In this document: positions 16,780 through 25,220 of the stretch, one piece after another
Position numbering within the stretch: the first letter of the stretch is position 1
Layout: the number at the start of each line of letters is the position of its first letter
Source of the DNA: an uncultured Lachnospiraceae bacterium
Lineage (GTDB): Bacteria; Bacillota; Clostridia; Lachnospirales; Lachnospiraceae
Assembly: GCA_910584685.1 (NCBI GenBank)
Contig: CAJUAO010000004.1
Span: 1 to 64,000, forward strand
Reading direction: 5' to 3'
Length of the DNA: 64,000 nucleotides
Notes under the pieces: model-generated
Databases searched by the model: none
Told to the model about the DNA's origin: nothing
Seen by the model: the letters and a program-made list of their open reading frames with translations, nothing else
Made by a program: the position numbers and the translations under genes

Positions 16780-17553
16780 TTATTTAAATCTTGATTTTCT
16801 GATTGTTCTTACGACAAAGCTGTCGCCTGAAACATTCTGGGCTGCGCATATTGCTGCGGTAATCACTGCAACCAGCTCAGTGTCGTTACTTAGCTCTTCT
16901 CTTAACTCTTCCTTCTCTATAATCTGCTCTACAATTCTGTCCTCTCCTTTATCTGCAATTACAGCCTCTTTTTTCTTTGAAAGCTTATTCTGCAGCTTAG
17001 GAATATATTTAAACAGTGAAATAATGAATGAAATTAATGTAAGCATCAGCACCACTATGCAAATACCCATCAAAGTATTTAACGCCGCATTTTTTACCGA
17101 ATCCAATTTTGATGATGCATTGCTGTCAGATACCGTCTCAAGCTTAATATCTGTAGGAACTATAGATACGTCGCCGCCGTTTTTTATTTCCATATAAGTA
17201 ACCGTAAGCTTAACGTCTGTTTTTTCATAAGCTGCCGTCACCGTAACTATAGCCGCATTTTTCGTATTCTCAATCTTTGAATCCTTAAATTTTACAAAAT
17301 CACCTAAAGTATCATTCTCTCTGAGTTCTCTGTATTCTTCACATATAGTTTTAGTTATGCCAAGACTGTTTCCGGCATAGTAATCAAGCTCATAATCAGT
17401 AAAATCATTTACCTCTGTCAAAATACCTTCCACTATAGCTATAATCGAAGCATCCTCGTACTCAAAAGGCTTTTCCTCCTCTGCATATGCAGTAGATGAT
17501 ATCATTCCAAGAATAATACATAAGGTGAGTAATACTTTAAGACACTTTTTCAT
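16780..17553 (-). CDS. OadG-family (gamma) subunit with signal peptide and extracytoplasmic domain
   Basis: A 257-residue protein: signal peptide (1-24, ending TAYA), an extracytoplasmic domain of about 120 residues, a membrane segment (about 157-182) and a cytosolic charged region ending VVRTIRKSRFK, the C-terminus typical of OadG/gamma subunits. OadG anchors and assembles the decarboxylase complex. Classical OadG is only about 80-100 residues; the long extracytoplasmic domain is a Clostridia variant. AAAGGAG sets the ATG at 17553, not the upstream frame start at 17568. Confidence 0.8.
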   Translation of the reverse strand: MKKCLKVLLTLCIILGMISSTAYAEEEKPFEYEDASIIAIVEGILTEVNDFTDYELDYYAGNSLGITKTICEEYRELRENDTLGDFVKFKDSKIENTKNAAIVTVTAAYEKTDVKLTVTYMEIKNGGDVSIVPTDIKLETVSDSNASSKLDSVKNAALNTLMGICIVVLMLTLISFIISLFKYIPKLQNKLSKKKEAVIADKGEDRIVEQIIEKEELREELSNDTELVAVITAAICAAQNVSGDSFVVRTIRKSRFK

Positions 17554-17585
17554 AGTACTCCTTTCCATGCCTGTGACATTCCTTA

Positions 17586-19019
17586 TTATATTGTCCCATG
17601 CTTTTTATATGCCGGCTCCCCTTCCTTCGTAAATAACATCTCAAGGGCTCCTATAATATATTTTCTTGTGTCAACCGGCTGAATTATGGCGTCAACATAC
17701 CCTCTTTTTGCCGCCGACATAGTGCTTGTCTTAAGTTTCTCGTACTCTGCCCTTTTTTCGGCTATAAATGAAGTCTTATCCTCCGCCTTGTCAATCTCAT
17801 CTGCATATATTATGCCTACTGCATTTTTGGCGTCCATAACGCCTATTTCAGCATCCGGCCATGCATAAACCATATCTGCTCCAAGGGCTTTGCTGTTCAT
17901 AACGTTGTATGCAGAGCCGACAGCTTTTCCAATTATCACATTTATTTTTGGAACGGTTGCATTTGCAAAGGCATAGGTAAGCTTTGAGGCTGCCGGAGCA
18001 AGCCTTTCTTCCTCCTTTACCGTAGCCTTAAAGCCTGCCGCATTTGTAAGGGTAACCACAGGAATATGAAAGGCGTCGCATATATTTACAAATCTTGCCG
18101 CTTTTTTCATTCCTGCCGCGGTAAGTGTACCGTCAAATTCGTCCGATACATTCATGTTATCATCATATACCTTTGTACGGTTTGCTATAATGCCTGCCGT
18201 CATGCCGTTAAGTCTCACAAAGGCTGTAACCATCTCCTTTGCATAACCCTCTTTTACCTCCATGACAACTCCGTTATCAGCAATGCGGGAAGCTGCTATC
18301 AATGTGTCTTCCTTACAGTTTATAATGTCCTCGCATAATCTGTTTAAATTATCATTACAATCTATCCAATCGCTGGCAAGCATAATAGTAAGCTGCCTTA
18401 TTCCTGAAATAACCTCTCCTTCACTTCCCGTAAAATCTGCCATTCCCCATTTTGCCGCATTTGCTGCGCTTGCCGTGTCGTTATTTGACTGATTATTGCC
18501 GTCAAGAGTATTTGGCGCATTAATAAAAAGCCTGCCGTCGTTTGCAACAAATGTAAAATCTGACATTCCTGCCGATATTCCCATGCCTCCGCCGCAGGTT
18601 CCAAATACTGCCGTAATCTGAGGTATAACACCTGAAGCCTTTGCCTGACTCATATAAATTTCACCAAACGCGTTAAGCGAGTCCATTGCCTCCTGAAGCC
18701 TTATGCCTGCACAATCAACCAAGGCTATAACAGGCGCTCCTACCTTCACCGCCATTTCATACACCCTTAAAATCTTCCTTGCATGCATCTCGCCTATTGC
18801 TCCGCCTAAAACAGATGCATCCTGGCTGTACACGTATACCAAGCTTCCGTCAATAAGGCCGTATCCTGTAATTACGCCGTCTGACGGAGTATCCTTGCTT
18901 TGCATGTTAAAGTCCGTAGCTCTGGCTGTCACCATGCTGCCAATTTCAACAAAGCTGTTTTCGTCAATCAATGCATTTATTCTTGCCATTGCCTGACCAT
19001 GTGCCAAATCATTCATCAT
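17586..19019 (-). CDS. mmdA: Acyl-CoA carboxyltransferase (MmdA-like)
   Basis: A 477-residue carboxyltransferase of the methylmalonyl-CoA decarboxylase alpha / propionyl-CoA carboxylase beta family. Two crotonase-like halves are visible, with GGAIGEMHARKI (about 72), CGGGMGISAGMSDF (about 142-155) and GKAVGSAYNVMNSKALGADM (about 360). It moves CO2 between acyl-CoA and biotin. The usual length is 500-520, so it is slightly short. First gene of the operon; GGAGGG precedes two adjacent ATGs (19019 and 19016). Methylmalonyl-CoA is the likely substrate but other acyl-CoAs cannot be excluded. Confidence 0.88.
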   Translation of the reverse strand: MMNDLAHGQAMARINALIDENSFVEIGSMVTARATDFNMQSKDTPSDGVITGYGLIDGSLVYVYSQDASVLGGAIGEMHARKILRVYEMAVKVGAPVIALVDCAGIRLQEAMDSLNAFGEIYMSQAKASGVIPQITAVFGTCGGGMGISAGMSDFTFVANDGRLFINAPNTLDGNNQSNNDTASAANAAKWGMADFTGSEGEVISGIRQLTIMLASDWIDCNDNLNRLCEDIINCKEDTLIAASRIADNGVVMEVKEGYAKEMVTAFVRLNGMTAGIIANRTKVYDDNMNVSDEFDGTLTAAGMKKAARFVNICDAFHIPVVTLTNAAGFKATVKEEERLAPAASKLTYAFANATVPKINVIIGKAVGSAYNVMNSKALGADMVYAWPDAEIGVMDAKNAVGIIYADEIDKAEDKTSFIAEKRAEYEKLKTSTMSAAKRGYVDAIIQPVDTRKYIIGALEMLFTKEGEPAYKKHGTI

Positions 19020-19046
19020 TCAGCCCTCCATCTTGTATTTTAATTT

Positions 19047-19072
19047 GGTTACATTATTTCCAATTTGTAACC
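19047..19072. promoter_or_regulatory. Inverted repeat in the mmdA leader
   Basis: GGTTACA and TGTAACC are mirrored around 12 bases, between the candidate promoter and the mmdA ribosome-binding site. It has no following T-run, so an operator is more likely than a terminator. The arms do not have the order of a BirA site. Confidence 0.45.
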
Positions 19073-19096
19073 TATTTTCAACATTATACCAATTTA

Positions 19097-19125
19097 ATTT
19101 TATCAATTTTACAGATAAATTTCAA
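19097..19125 (-). promoter_or_regulatory. Candidate sigma-A promoter of the carboxyltransferase/Na+-pump operon
   Basis: On the minus strand TTGAAA and TAAAAT are 17 bases apart, about 75 bases before the mmdA start and at the very end of the dacF side. A second -10-like TATAAT lies slightly downstream (19083-19088). Confidence 0.5.
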
Positions 19126-19129
19126 GCAC

Positions 19130-20440
19130 TTATTCCATCATAAGGAACTTTTTAACAATATTTACAAAGCTCCACTTATAGTCAGTTTCCTTTGCCTCTC
19201 CCTTTACGTATACAGGATATGCTTTTATTATTTCGCCGTTAAGATAATATTCAACGCTTCCCACTATCTGCCTGTCTGCGACAGGCGCCGTCAGCTCCCT
19301 CTCTACGATTATTTTTTTCTCTACTGCGTCCTCCTCCCTTACAAGCATATTTATCGGCTCTTCCTCTATATATAAATCAAGCTTAACATTATCAATTATA
19401 TTTTCCCTTTCTTCATTTTTTGTTTTTGCCCCTGTAACTGTCACCTGTCCTATAGGCATATCATATTCAAATAAATCCCTTCTGCTGTAGTTTTCAAGAC
19501 CATAATTCATAAGCGTCTTTGTATCCGACCACTTATATGTTTTATTGTTTGGCCATCCGCAGCCTAACAATGCAACCACGAAGGTTTTATCATCTCTTTT
19601 TAAAGCTCCCACATAGCAATATCCTGCCTGCCCCGTAAAGCCTGTTTTCCCTGACAGGGCGCCCTCCATCATATTAAGGAAGGCATTTCTGTTATTTACC
19701 GTAAATGTTCTGCTTCCGCTTGAAAAGGTATATGACGCTGTTCTTGTTATTTTTAAAAATTCCTCATTTTTTATGCAATATGACATTATTTTTGCCAAAT
19801 CTGCCGCTGTTGTGCCGTGAAACACCTCTTTTCCGTCTATGGTCTCTGTAGCGTCAAGTCCGTTTGGCGTAATAAAATATGTATCGTAGCAGCCTAGCTC
19901 CCTTGCTTTTTCATTCATCATCGCCGCAAAGGTCTTTACATCTCCGGCTATGTGCTCCGCAATAGCTACGGCAACGTCATTGTGGGATTCTAACATAAGG
20001 GAATACAGTAAATCCCCAAGCCTGTAATTTTCCCCTTCTCTGATATTTAACTGAACATCCGGCATGCTGGCAGCATACTTGCTTACCGTTACCATATCGT
20101 CAGGATTACCATATTCTATTGCCAATATGCATGTCATTATCTTAGTTGTGCTTGCATTTGCCCGCCTTGTAAATCCGTCTTTCTCAAATAATACTCTTCC
20201 CGTGTCTCCGTCAACAAGACATGCCGACAGGGCGTATAAATTGTTTACATCTCCTGACGCGGCTGCCAGCGCCTCGCCTATAGCTTCATTTGCCCATTGC
20301 TCCTCATCTGAATATACTATATTGCTTTCATTCTTAATATAACAGCCTTTACCATATGTATTATAAATTACATTTCCCTGTATCAATAACAATATAATTA
20401 ATATTGCTGTTAAAATACGTATTTTTTTATTGTGTAACAT
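19130..20440 (-). CDS. D-alanyl-D-alanine carboxypeptidase (DacF-like)
   Basis: A 436-residue penicillin-binding carboxypeptidase of the S11 family, trimming the terminal D-Ala of peptidoglycan pentapeptides outside the membrane. An N-terminal signal (about 8-30) precedes the catalytic STTK (about residue 98), SHN (about 156) and KTG (about 259) motifs, then the C-terminal beta domain (about 310-400) and a hydrophobic end that may anchor it. GTG at 20443 is adjacent to the ATG at 20440; the AGGA spacing favours the ATG. In spore formers such enzymes often act on the spore cortex (DacF) or the vegetative wall. Confidence 0.9.
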   Translation of the reverse strand: MLHNKKIRILTAILIILLLIQGNVIYNTYGKGCYIKNESNIVYSDEEQWANEAIGEALAAASGDVNNLYALSACLVDGDTGRVLFEKDGFTRRANASTTKIMTCILAIEYGNPDDMVTVSKYAASMPDVQLNIREGENYRLGDLLYSLMLESHNDVAVAIAEHIAGDVKTFAAMMNEKARELGCYDTYFITPNGLDATETIDGKEVFHGTTAADLAKIMSYCIKNEEFLKITRTASYTFSSGSRTFTVNNRNAFLNMMEGALSGKTGFTGQAGYCYVGALKRDDKTFVVALLGCGWPNNKTYKWSDTKTLMNYGLENYSRRDLFEYDMPIGQVTVTGAKTKNEERENIIDNVKLDLYIEEEPINMLVREEDAVEKKIIVERELTAPVADRQIVGSVEYYLNGEIIKAYPVYVKGEAKETDYKWSFVNIVKKFLMME

Positions 20441-20457
20441 CACTATCCTATAACCTC

Positions 20458-20499
20458 AAAAATGCTATGCTTCATACAAATATATGAAACATAGCATTT
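20458..20499 (-). terminator. Terminator of the aminotransferase gene
   Basis: AAAATGCTATG and CATAGCATTTT, extended by TTCATA/TATGAA, form a long hairpin followed on the minus strand by TTTTTGAGG. It lies 27 bp after the aminotransferase stop and just before dacF. Confidence 0.85.
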
Positions 20500-20525
20500 T
20501 CTTATGACAACCGTTATATATACGA

Positions 20526-21725
20526 TTATTTTATATCACCTAAAAACTTCTCTATTCTTGTAAGACCCTTATCAATCTGTTCAACAGAAATAGCATATGA
20601 AAGCCTTATATGGTCATCAAAGCCAAAATCCGCACAAGGCACCACTGCTACATTATAATCGTTAATAAGTATAGACGCTACCCTTGCCGCCGAGCCGATT
20701 TTTTCATCCTTATATGTCTTGTCAAGAAGCTGACTTAAATCTACAAATACATAAAATGCTCCAAGAGGCTCTATCACTGATACATATGGCATCTCCAAAA
20801 ATCTGTCATACATATATTTTCTTCTCTTGTCAAACTCTCCAAGCATCATATTTACTGCTGACTGGTCCCCTGTAAGAGCCTCAACTGCAGCCTTCTGCGC
20901 AATAGAGTTTGGATTTGATGTCTGATGGCTTTGAATACTGCTCATAAGCTTTGCAATCTCCTCGCTTGAGCCTGTATAGCCTATTCTCCAGCCTGTCATG
21001 GAATAACTTTTTGCAAGACCGCTTACGGTTATGGTTCTCTTGTATATTTCCTCATTAAATGAAGCTATGCTTACATGCTTCTCACCATTATATACAAGAT
21101 ACTCATACATTTCATCCGCTACTACATACACATCATTCTTTATGGCATAGTCGGCAATTTCCTTAAGCTCTGACTCTGAATATATCATTCCCGTAGGGTT
21201 GCTAGGCGTATTTAATATTATTGCCTTCGTCTTTTCAGTAGTTACTGCCTGAAGCTGAGCCGCGTCTATTTTATATCCCTGCTCCTTCTCTCCTCTTACA
21301 AATACAGGAACACCTCCTGCAAGCTTTACTATCTCCGGATAGCTGAGCCAGTACGGCGCCGGAATAATAACCTCATCGCCCGGATTTAAAATAGCTTCAA
21401 ATACATTTGTAAGGGAATGCTTTCCTCCATTGCTGATAACTATCTGGCTTGGTTTATAATCAATATTGTTAAATTTTTTAAACTTATCACTTATAGCCTG
21501 CTTAAGCTCATTTATTCCTGATGCAGGGGTATATTTTGTAAAGCCTTCATTTATAGCCTTTATAGCTGCCTCACATATATTTTCAGGAGTGTTAAAGTCA
21601 GGCTCGCCTGCTCCAAATCCTACCACATCAATTCCCTTTTCCTTAAGCTCCTTAGCCTTTGCCGTAATTGCAAGTGTAGACGATGGCTTTACTGCCAATG
21701 CTTTTTCTGATAATGTTAATGACAT
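20526..21725 (-). CDS. Class I PLP-dependent aminotransferase (AspB-like)
   Basis: A 399-residue cytosolic aminotransferase, likely aspartate or a related amino acid with 2-oxoglutarate. The N-terminal VVGFGAGEPDFNTP, NTPSNPTG (about 172), DEMYEYLVY (about 204) and the PLP lysine in SGLAKSYSMTGWRIGY (about 237) fit subgroup I-gamma. AAAAGGAG precedes ATG at 21725; the in-frame TTG at 21731 lies too close. Monocistronic, with its own terminator. Confidence 0.92.
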   Translation of the reverse strand: MSLTLSEKALAVKPSSTLAITAKAKELKEKGIDVVGFGAGEPDFNTPENICEAAIKAINEGFTKYTPASGINELKQAISDKFKKFNNIDYKPSQIVISNGGKHSLTNVFEAILNPGDEVIIPAPYWLSYPEIVKLAGGVPVFVRGEKEQGYKIDAAQLQAVTTEKTKAIILNTPSNPTGMIYSESELKEIADYAIKNDVYVVADEMYEYLVYNGEKHVSIASFNEEIYKRTITVSGLAKSYSMTGWRIGYTGSSEEIAKLMSSIQSHQTSNPNSIAQKAAVEALTGDQSAVNMMLGEFDKRRKYMYDRFLEMPYVSVIEPLGAFYVFVDLSQLLDKTYKDEKIGSAARVASILINDYNVAVVPCADFGFDDHIRLSYAISVEQIDKGLTRIEKFLGDIK

Positions 21726-21787
21726 GTTCAAATCTCCTTTTCTTATATATGATATTGTAATTATAGTGTCTCATGGCAGATTGTATG

Positions 21788-21799
21788 ATTGTATACAAT
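21788..21799. promoter_or_regulatory. 12-bp palindrome upstream of the aminotransferase
   Basis: ATTGTATACAAT is a perfect palindrome, 62-74 bases before the aminotransferase start and near a TATAAT element on the minus strand. GntR-type regulators often use such sites; no regulator gene is adjacent. Confidence 0.35.
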
Positions 21800-21998
21800 T
21801 ATGCATTTTGACGCCAATGAGCATTATAATATATTATATTAAATAAGTCTAGTGTTTTTTATATATTTTTTGAAGGATTGAAAATTTGTTTTTGAATTTA
21901 TAAATTAATATATAACCTCCTATTTATTGACTACCATATTTACAAAATATAAGCTATAATATCCCTTAAAAAAATAATACTTAGGAGGTACACCGACT

Positions 21999-22760
21999 AT
22001 GGAAAAATATATTGAGCAAAACAAAAAGGCTTGGGAATATAATGCCTATGATTTTTGGTACAAAAACTGCGCTCCATCGGAACGTGCAAAGGCTGTCAGA
22101 GAAAATCCTATTAAGCAGTTAAAAAGATACGCAGATTATTTTGATGTATATGATGGTGTAAAGATTGCAAATATATGCGGCTCCTGCGGAAAAAAGGCCA
22201 TACCATTGGCTGCCCTGGGGGCTGACGTAACCTTGTTTGACATATCGGAGGATAATAAAAGATATGCAATGGAGGTTGCTGAGGCTTCAAATGTAAAAAT
22301 AGATTATCAGGTCTGTGATATACTAGAAATAGATATTAATACTTATGGTAATTTCTTTGACATTGTTTTTATGGAAGGTGGAATTTTACATTATTTTCAC
22401 GATATAGATGCATTTATGAGGGTAATGTATTCTTTGCTTAATGACAATGGTAAAATGATATGCAGCGATTTTCATCCATTTACAAAAATAATTGACACTC
22501 TGTCATTGCAGCAAAAAACCATGAGCTATTTTTCAACAGATGTTTTTGAGGGGGAAATGGCTCATGCCCGTTTTTTTGACGAAAACACAAGAAAACAGAT
22601 GCCCCTGTGCAGCTATCGGAAATATACAATTAGCGAAATTATAAATTCCGTAATTAAAAACGGATTTATCCTGAAACAATTTGACGAGCATCCTTCATGG
22701 GAAAACCCGGATGTTCCGGGAGAATTCACCTTGATTGCAAAAAAACCAGAAATTTCCTAA
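21999..22760 (+). CDS. Class I SAM-dependent methyltransferase
   Basis: A 253-residue methyltransferase. The glycine-rich SAM motif is ICGSCGKKAIPLAALGADVTLFDIS (motif I near residue 59), with motif VVFMEGGILHYF-like residues FDIVFMEGG near 121. The target is unknown. TAGGAGG precedes the ATG. It stands alone on the plus strand between minus-strand genes and has a strong terminator, so it is an independent unit. Homologues are often annotated only as class I SAM-dependent methyltransferase. Confidence 0.8.
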   Translation: MEKYIEQNKKAWEYNAYDFWYKNCAPSERAKAVRENPIKQLKRYADYFDVYDGVKIANICGSCGKKAIPLAALGADVTLFDISEDNKRYAMEVAEASNVKIDYQVCDILEIDINTYGNFFDIVFMEGGILHYFHDIDAFMRVMYSLLNDNGKMICSDFHPFTKIIDTLSLQQKTMSYFSTDVFEGEMAHARFFDENTRKQMPLCSYRKYTISEIINSVIKNGFILKQFDEHPSWENPDVPGEFTLIAKKPEIS

Positions 22761-22766
22761 ATTATA

Positions 22767-22808
22767 AAAAAGCGCCATTCCACAGCCTTGCCGTGAAATG
22801 GCGCTTTT
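22767..22808. terminator. Terminator after the methyltransferase gene
   Basis: AAAAAAGCGCCATTCCACAG and its near-complement ending GTGAAATGGCGCTTTTCC form a hairpin with A- and T-runs, 7 bp after the methyltransferase stop. It may also serve rny from the other side. Confidence 0.85.
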
Positions 22809-22903
22809 CCTATAATGCATTAAAATTCAACTGAATGTGTCTATTTCCTGTCCTTTGAGTATATACAAATATTTATTTTTTATATATTGTATTTGCACAT
22901 ATA

Positions 22904-24451
22904 TTATTTAGCATATTCAACTACTCTTGACTCTCTAATAACACTCACCTTAATCTGTCCCGGATATTCAAGCTCTGCTTCAATCTGCTTTGCAATATCT
23001 CTTGAAAGCAGCACCATGTCTGCATCTGAAACATGCTCCGGAGTAACTAAGATACGAATCTCTCTACCTGCCTGAATTGCAAAAGACTTTTCAACTCCTT
23101 TAAAGGAATTTGCAATGTCCTCTAACTGTTTTAATCTTGTTGTGTACGCTTCAAGTGTCTCCCGCCTTGCCCCCGGTCTTGACGCCGATATGGCATCTGC
23201 GGCCTGAACAAGACAAGCAATTAATGATTCTGCCGGAACATCACCATGATGTGACTCTACAGCATTTATAACAATAGCTGATTCCTTATATTTCTTACAT
23301 AAATCAGCTCCTATCTGTATATGAGAGCCTTCCATCTCATGGTCAAGGGACTTACCAATGTCATGTAATAAGCCTGCTCTCTTAGCCATTCTTACATCTA
23401 CACCCACTTCACCTGCTAAAAGTCCGGCAAGATGTGCAACCTCAACAGAATGTTTAAGCGCATTCTGACCGTAGCTTGTCCTGAATTTCATCTTTCCAAG
23501 CAATCTGACTAATTCAGGGTGAATACCGTGAACGCCTACCTCTAAGGTAGCTGCCTCACCTTCCTCACGCATCATCACTTCTACTTCCTTTTGAGCCTTT
23601 TCTACCATTTCCTCAATTCTAGCCGGATGTATTCTTCCGTCTACAATAAGCTTTTCAAGGGCTATTCTTGCAACCTCTCTCCTTAATGGGTCATAGGTAG
23701 ACAAAATAACTGCCTCCGGAGTATCATCAATAATTAAATCTACACCTGTCATGGTTTCAAGAGTACGAATATTTCTTCCTTCTCGTCCGATTATTCTACC
23801 CTTCATCTCATCATTGGGAAGCTGCACAACTGAAATAGTAGTTTCCGACACATGGTCCGCCGCGCACTTCTGTATGGCGTCAACTACATATTCCTTAGCC
23901 TTTTTTCCTGCTTCTTCCTTGGCTCTGGCTTCCATTTCTTTAATTAACTTAGCCGTGTCAAGTTTAACTTCGTCTTCAACAGTTTTTAATAACAAATCTT
24001 TTGCCTGCTCGGAGGTTAATCCTGAGATTCTTTCCAGTTCCTGTGTTCTCTGCTCATTAAGCTTGTCAACCTCTGCCTTAACCTTTGCAAGCCGCTCTTC
24101 TCTCTCAGCTAAAGCTCTCTCCTTCTTCTCTACAGCTTCCTCCTTTGACAGAACAGCCTCCTCCTTTGAGAAAACTCTCTTTTCATAACGCTGCAGCTCC
24201 GAACGCCTGTCCTTAGTCTCCTTTTCCAGCTCATTCTTAGTCCTTAAGGACTCCTCCTTTGCCTCCAAAAGAGCTTCTCTTTTTTTGGTTTCTGCGGTTT
24301 TCAATGCCTCATCTATGATTTCCCTTGCTTTTGTATCCGCACTGCCTATTTTTTCATCATAGACCTTTTTTCTGTAAAAACCGGATACAAACCAAGTGAT
24401 AATAGCAGCTAGAACTACACATATAACGCCTGTTAATATATATGGTCCCAC
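22904..24451 (-). CDS. rny: Ribonuclease Y
   Basis: A 515-residue membrane-anchored endoribonuclease that starts mRNA decay. An N-terminal membrane helix (about 4-24) is followed by a long coiled coil (about 30-200), a KH domain with GRIIGREGRNIR (about 217) and an HD domain with LLHDIGKSLDHE (about 363). Length is typical. The start codon is GTG, seven bases after GGAGG. A strong promoter precedes it, so it is transcribed alone. Confidence 0.97.
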   Translation of the reverse strand: MGPYILTGVICVVLAAIITWFVSGFYRKKVYDEKIGSADTKAREIIDEALKTAETKKREALLEAKEESLRTKNELEKETKDRRSELQRYEKRVFSKEEAVLSKEEAVEKKERALAEREERLAKVKAEVDKLNEQRTQELERISGLTSEQAKDLLLKTVEDEVKLDTAKLIKEMEARAKEEAGKKAKEYVVDAIQKCAADHVSETTISVVQLPNDEMKGRIIGREGRNIRTLETMTGVDLIIDDTPEAVILSTYDPLRREVARIALEKLIVDGRIHPARIEEMVEKAQKEVEVMMREEGEAATLEVGVHGIHPELVRLLGKMKFRTSYGQNALKHSVEVAHLAGLLAGEVGVDVRMAKRAGLLHDIGKSLDHEMEGSHIQIGADLCKKYKESAIVINAVESHHGDVPAESLIACLVQAADAISASRPGARRETLEAYTTRLKQLEDIANSFKGVEKSFAIQAGREIRILVTPEHVSDADMVLLSRDIAKQIEAELEYPGQIKVSVIRESRVVEYAK

Positions 24452-24499
24452 AGGAGCACCTCCTTATTTAGTTTTCATTGTACAAAGTACAACATATAT

Positions 24500-24528
24500 A
24501 TTCTAATGTTTTATCAACACAATGTCAA
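24500..24528 (-). promoter_or_regulatory. Sigma-A promoter of rny
   Basis: A consensus TTGACA and TAGAAT (five of six) separated by exactly 17 bases on the minus strand, about 55 bases before the GTG start. A TTGTAC/GTACAA dyad (24478-24492) follows the start point and may act as an operator or RNA hairpin. Confidence 0.8.
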
Positions 24529-24602
24529 GTGTAAAAGGGAAGTTTTTTATGCAAAACACTACAATATTTAGTATTTGTATATGCAATTTTTGTTAATAAT
24601 AC

Positions 24603-25211
24603 TTACATTTCTCTCATAGAGGCAAGTATATCTTCATACATAAATCCCTTTCTTAAGAGGTGGGAAACCATCCTGTTTTTTTCTTTTATGTCAGCAGTAT
24701 CATTATTATATTTTTTTCTCCTTAATATATCCGTAATAATACTCTGACAATCATAGTCTGCTTCCTTCATGGCGTCTTCCATGGCTGTGACTATAATATC
24801 CCTGTCTACTCCCCTTTGAAGGAGCTTTTCTCTCATAAGCCTTTCACTCTGGCTTTTACTGTATGTTTTTATGTAGCTTACGGAATAATCATAATCGTTT
24901 ATATACTCATACTTTAACAGAAACTTTATAACCTCGTCTATGACAAGAGACGGATATCTGCCCCTCTCCAGCTTTTCTCTTATCTGCCTTTCTGTTTTGT
25001 CGGCTCCCTGCAATATATGCATGGCTCTCTCTTTTGCTCTTTTTATAAGTATATCTCTTATAATATGTCCGTACTCATCATCAGACAGCTCATTCTGCTC
25101 CCTTATGCCATACCTTTTGATTTCCCCCTTGTATAGCGGAAAGCTCTCCCCTCCATCCACATAAACAATGGCTTTTCTTTTGTCCGCTTCCTCTATATAC
25201 GTAACATACAT
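24603..25211 (-). CDS. recX: Regulatory protein RecX
   Basis: A 202-residue all-helical protein that modulates RecA filaments. The three-helix repeats with DKTERQIREKLERGRYP (about 72), SERLMREKLLQRG (about 118) and a final MVSHLLRKGFMYEDI match RecX. It starts nine bases after the recA stop, so it is the second gene of the SOS-controlled recA operon. Confidence 0.92.
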   Translation of the reverse strand: MYVTYIEEADKRKAIVYVDGGESFPLYKGEIKRYGIREQNELSDDEYGHIIRDILIKRAKERAMHILQGADKTERQIREKLERGRYPSLVIDEVIKFLLKYEYINDYDYSVSYIKTYSKSQSERLMREKLLQRGVDRDIIVTAMEDAMKEADYDCQSIITDILRRKKYNNDTADIKEKNRMVSHLLRKGFMYEDILASMREM

Positions 25212-25220
25212 TTTGATATA

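Noticed and set aside
16880..17197. Long plus-strand frames opposite several genes (also 2014-2322, 30271-30870, 42077-42859)
   Set aside because: They are antisense shadows of well-supported genes with no ribosome-binding site and skewed hydrophobic/Ser-rich composition.
19047..19072. BirA operator before the biotin-dependent operon
   Set aside because: BirA arms end in CC on the left and start with GG on the right; here the order is reversed.
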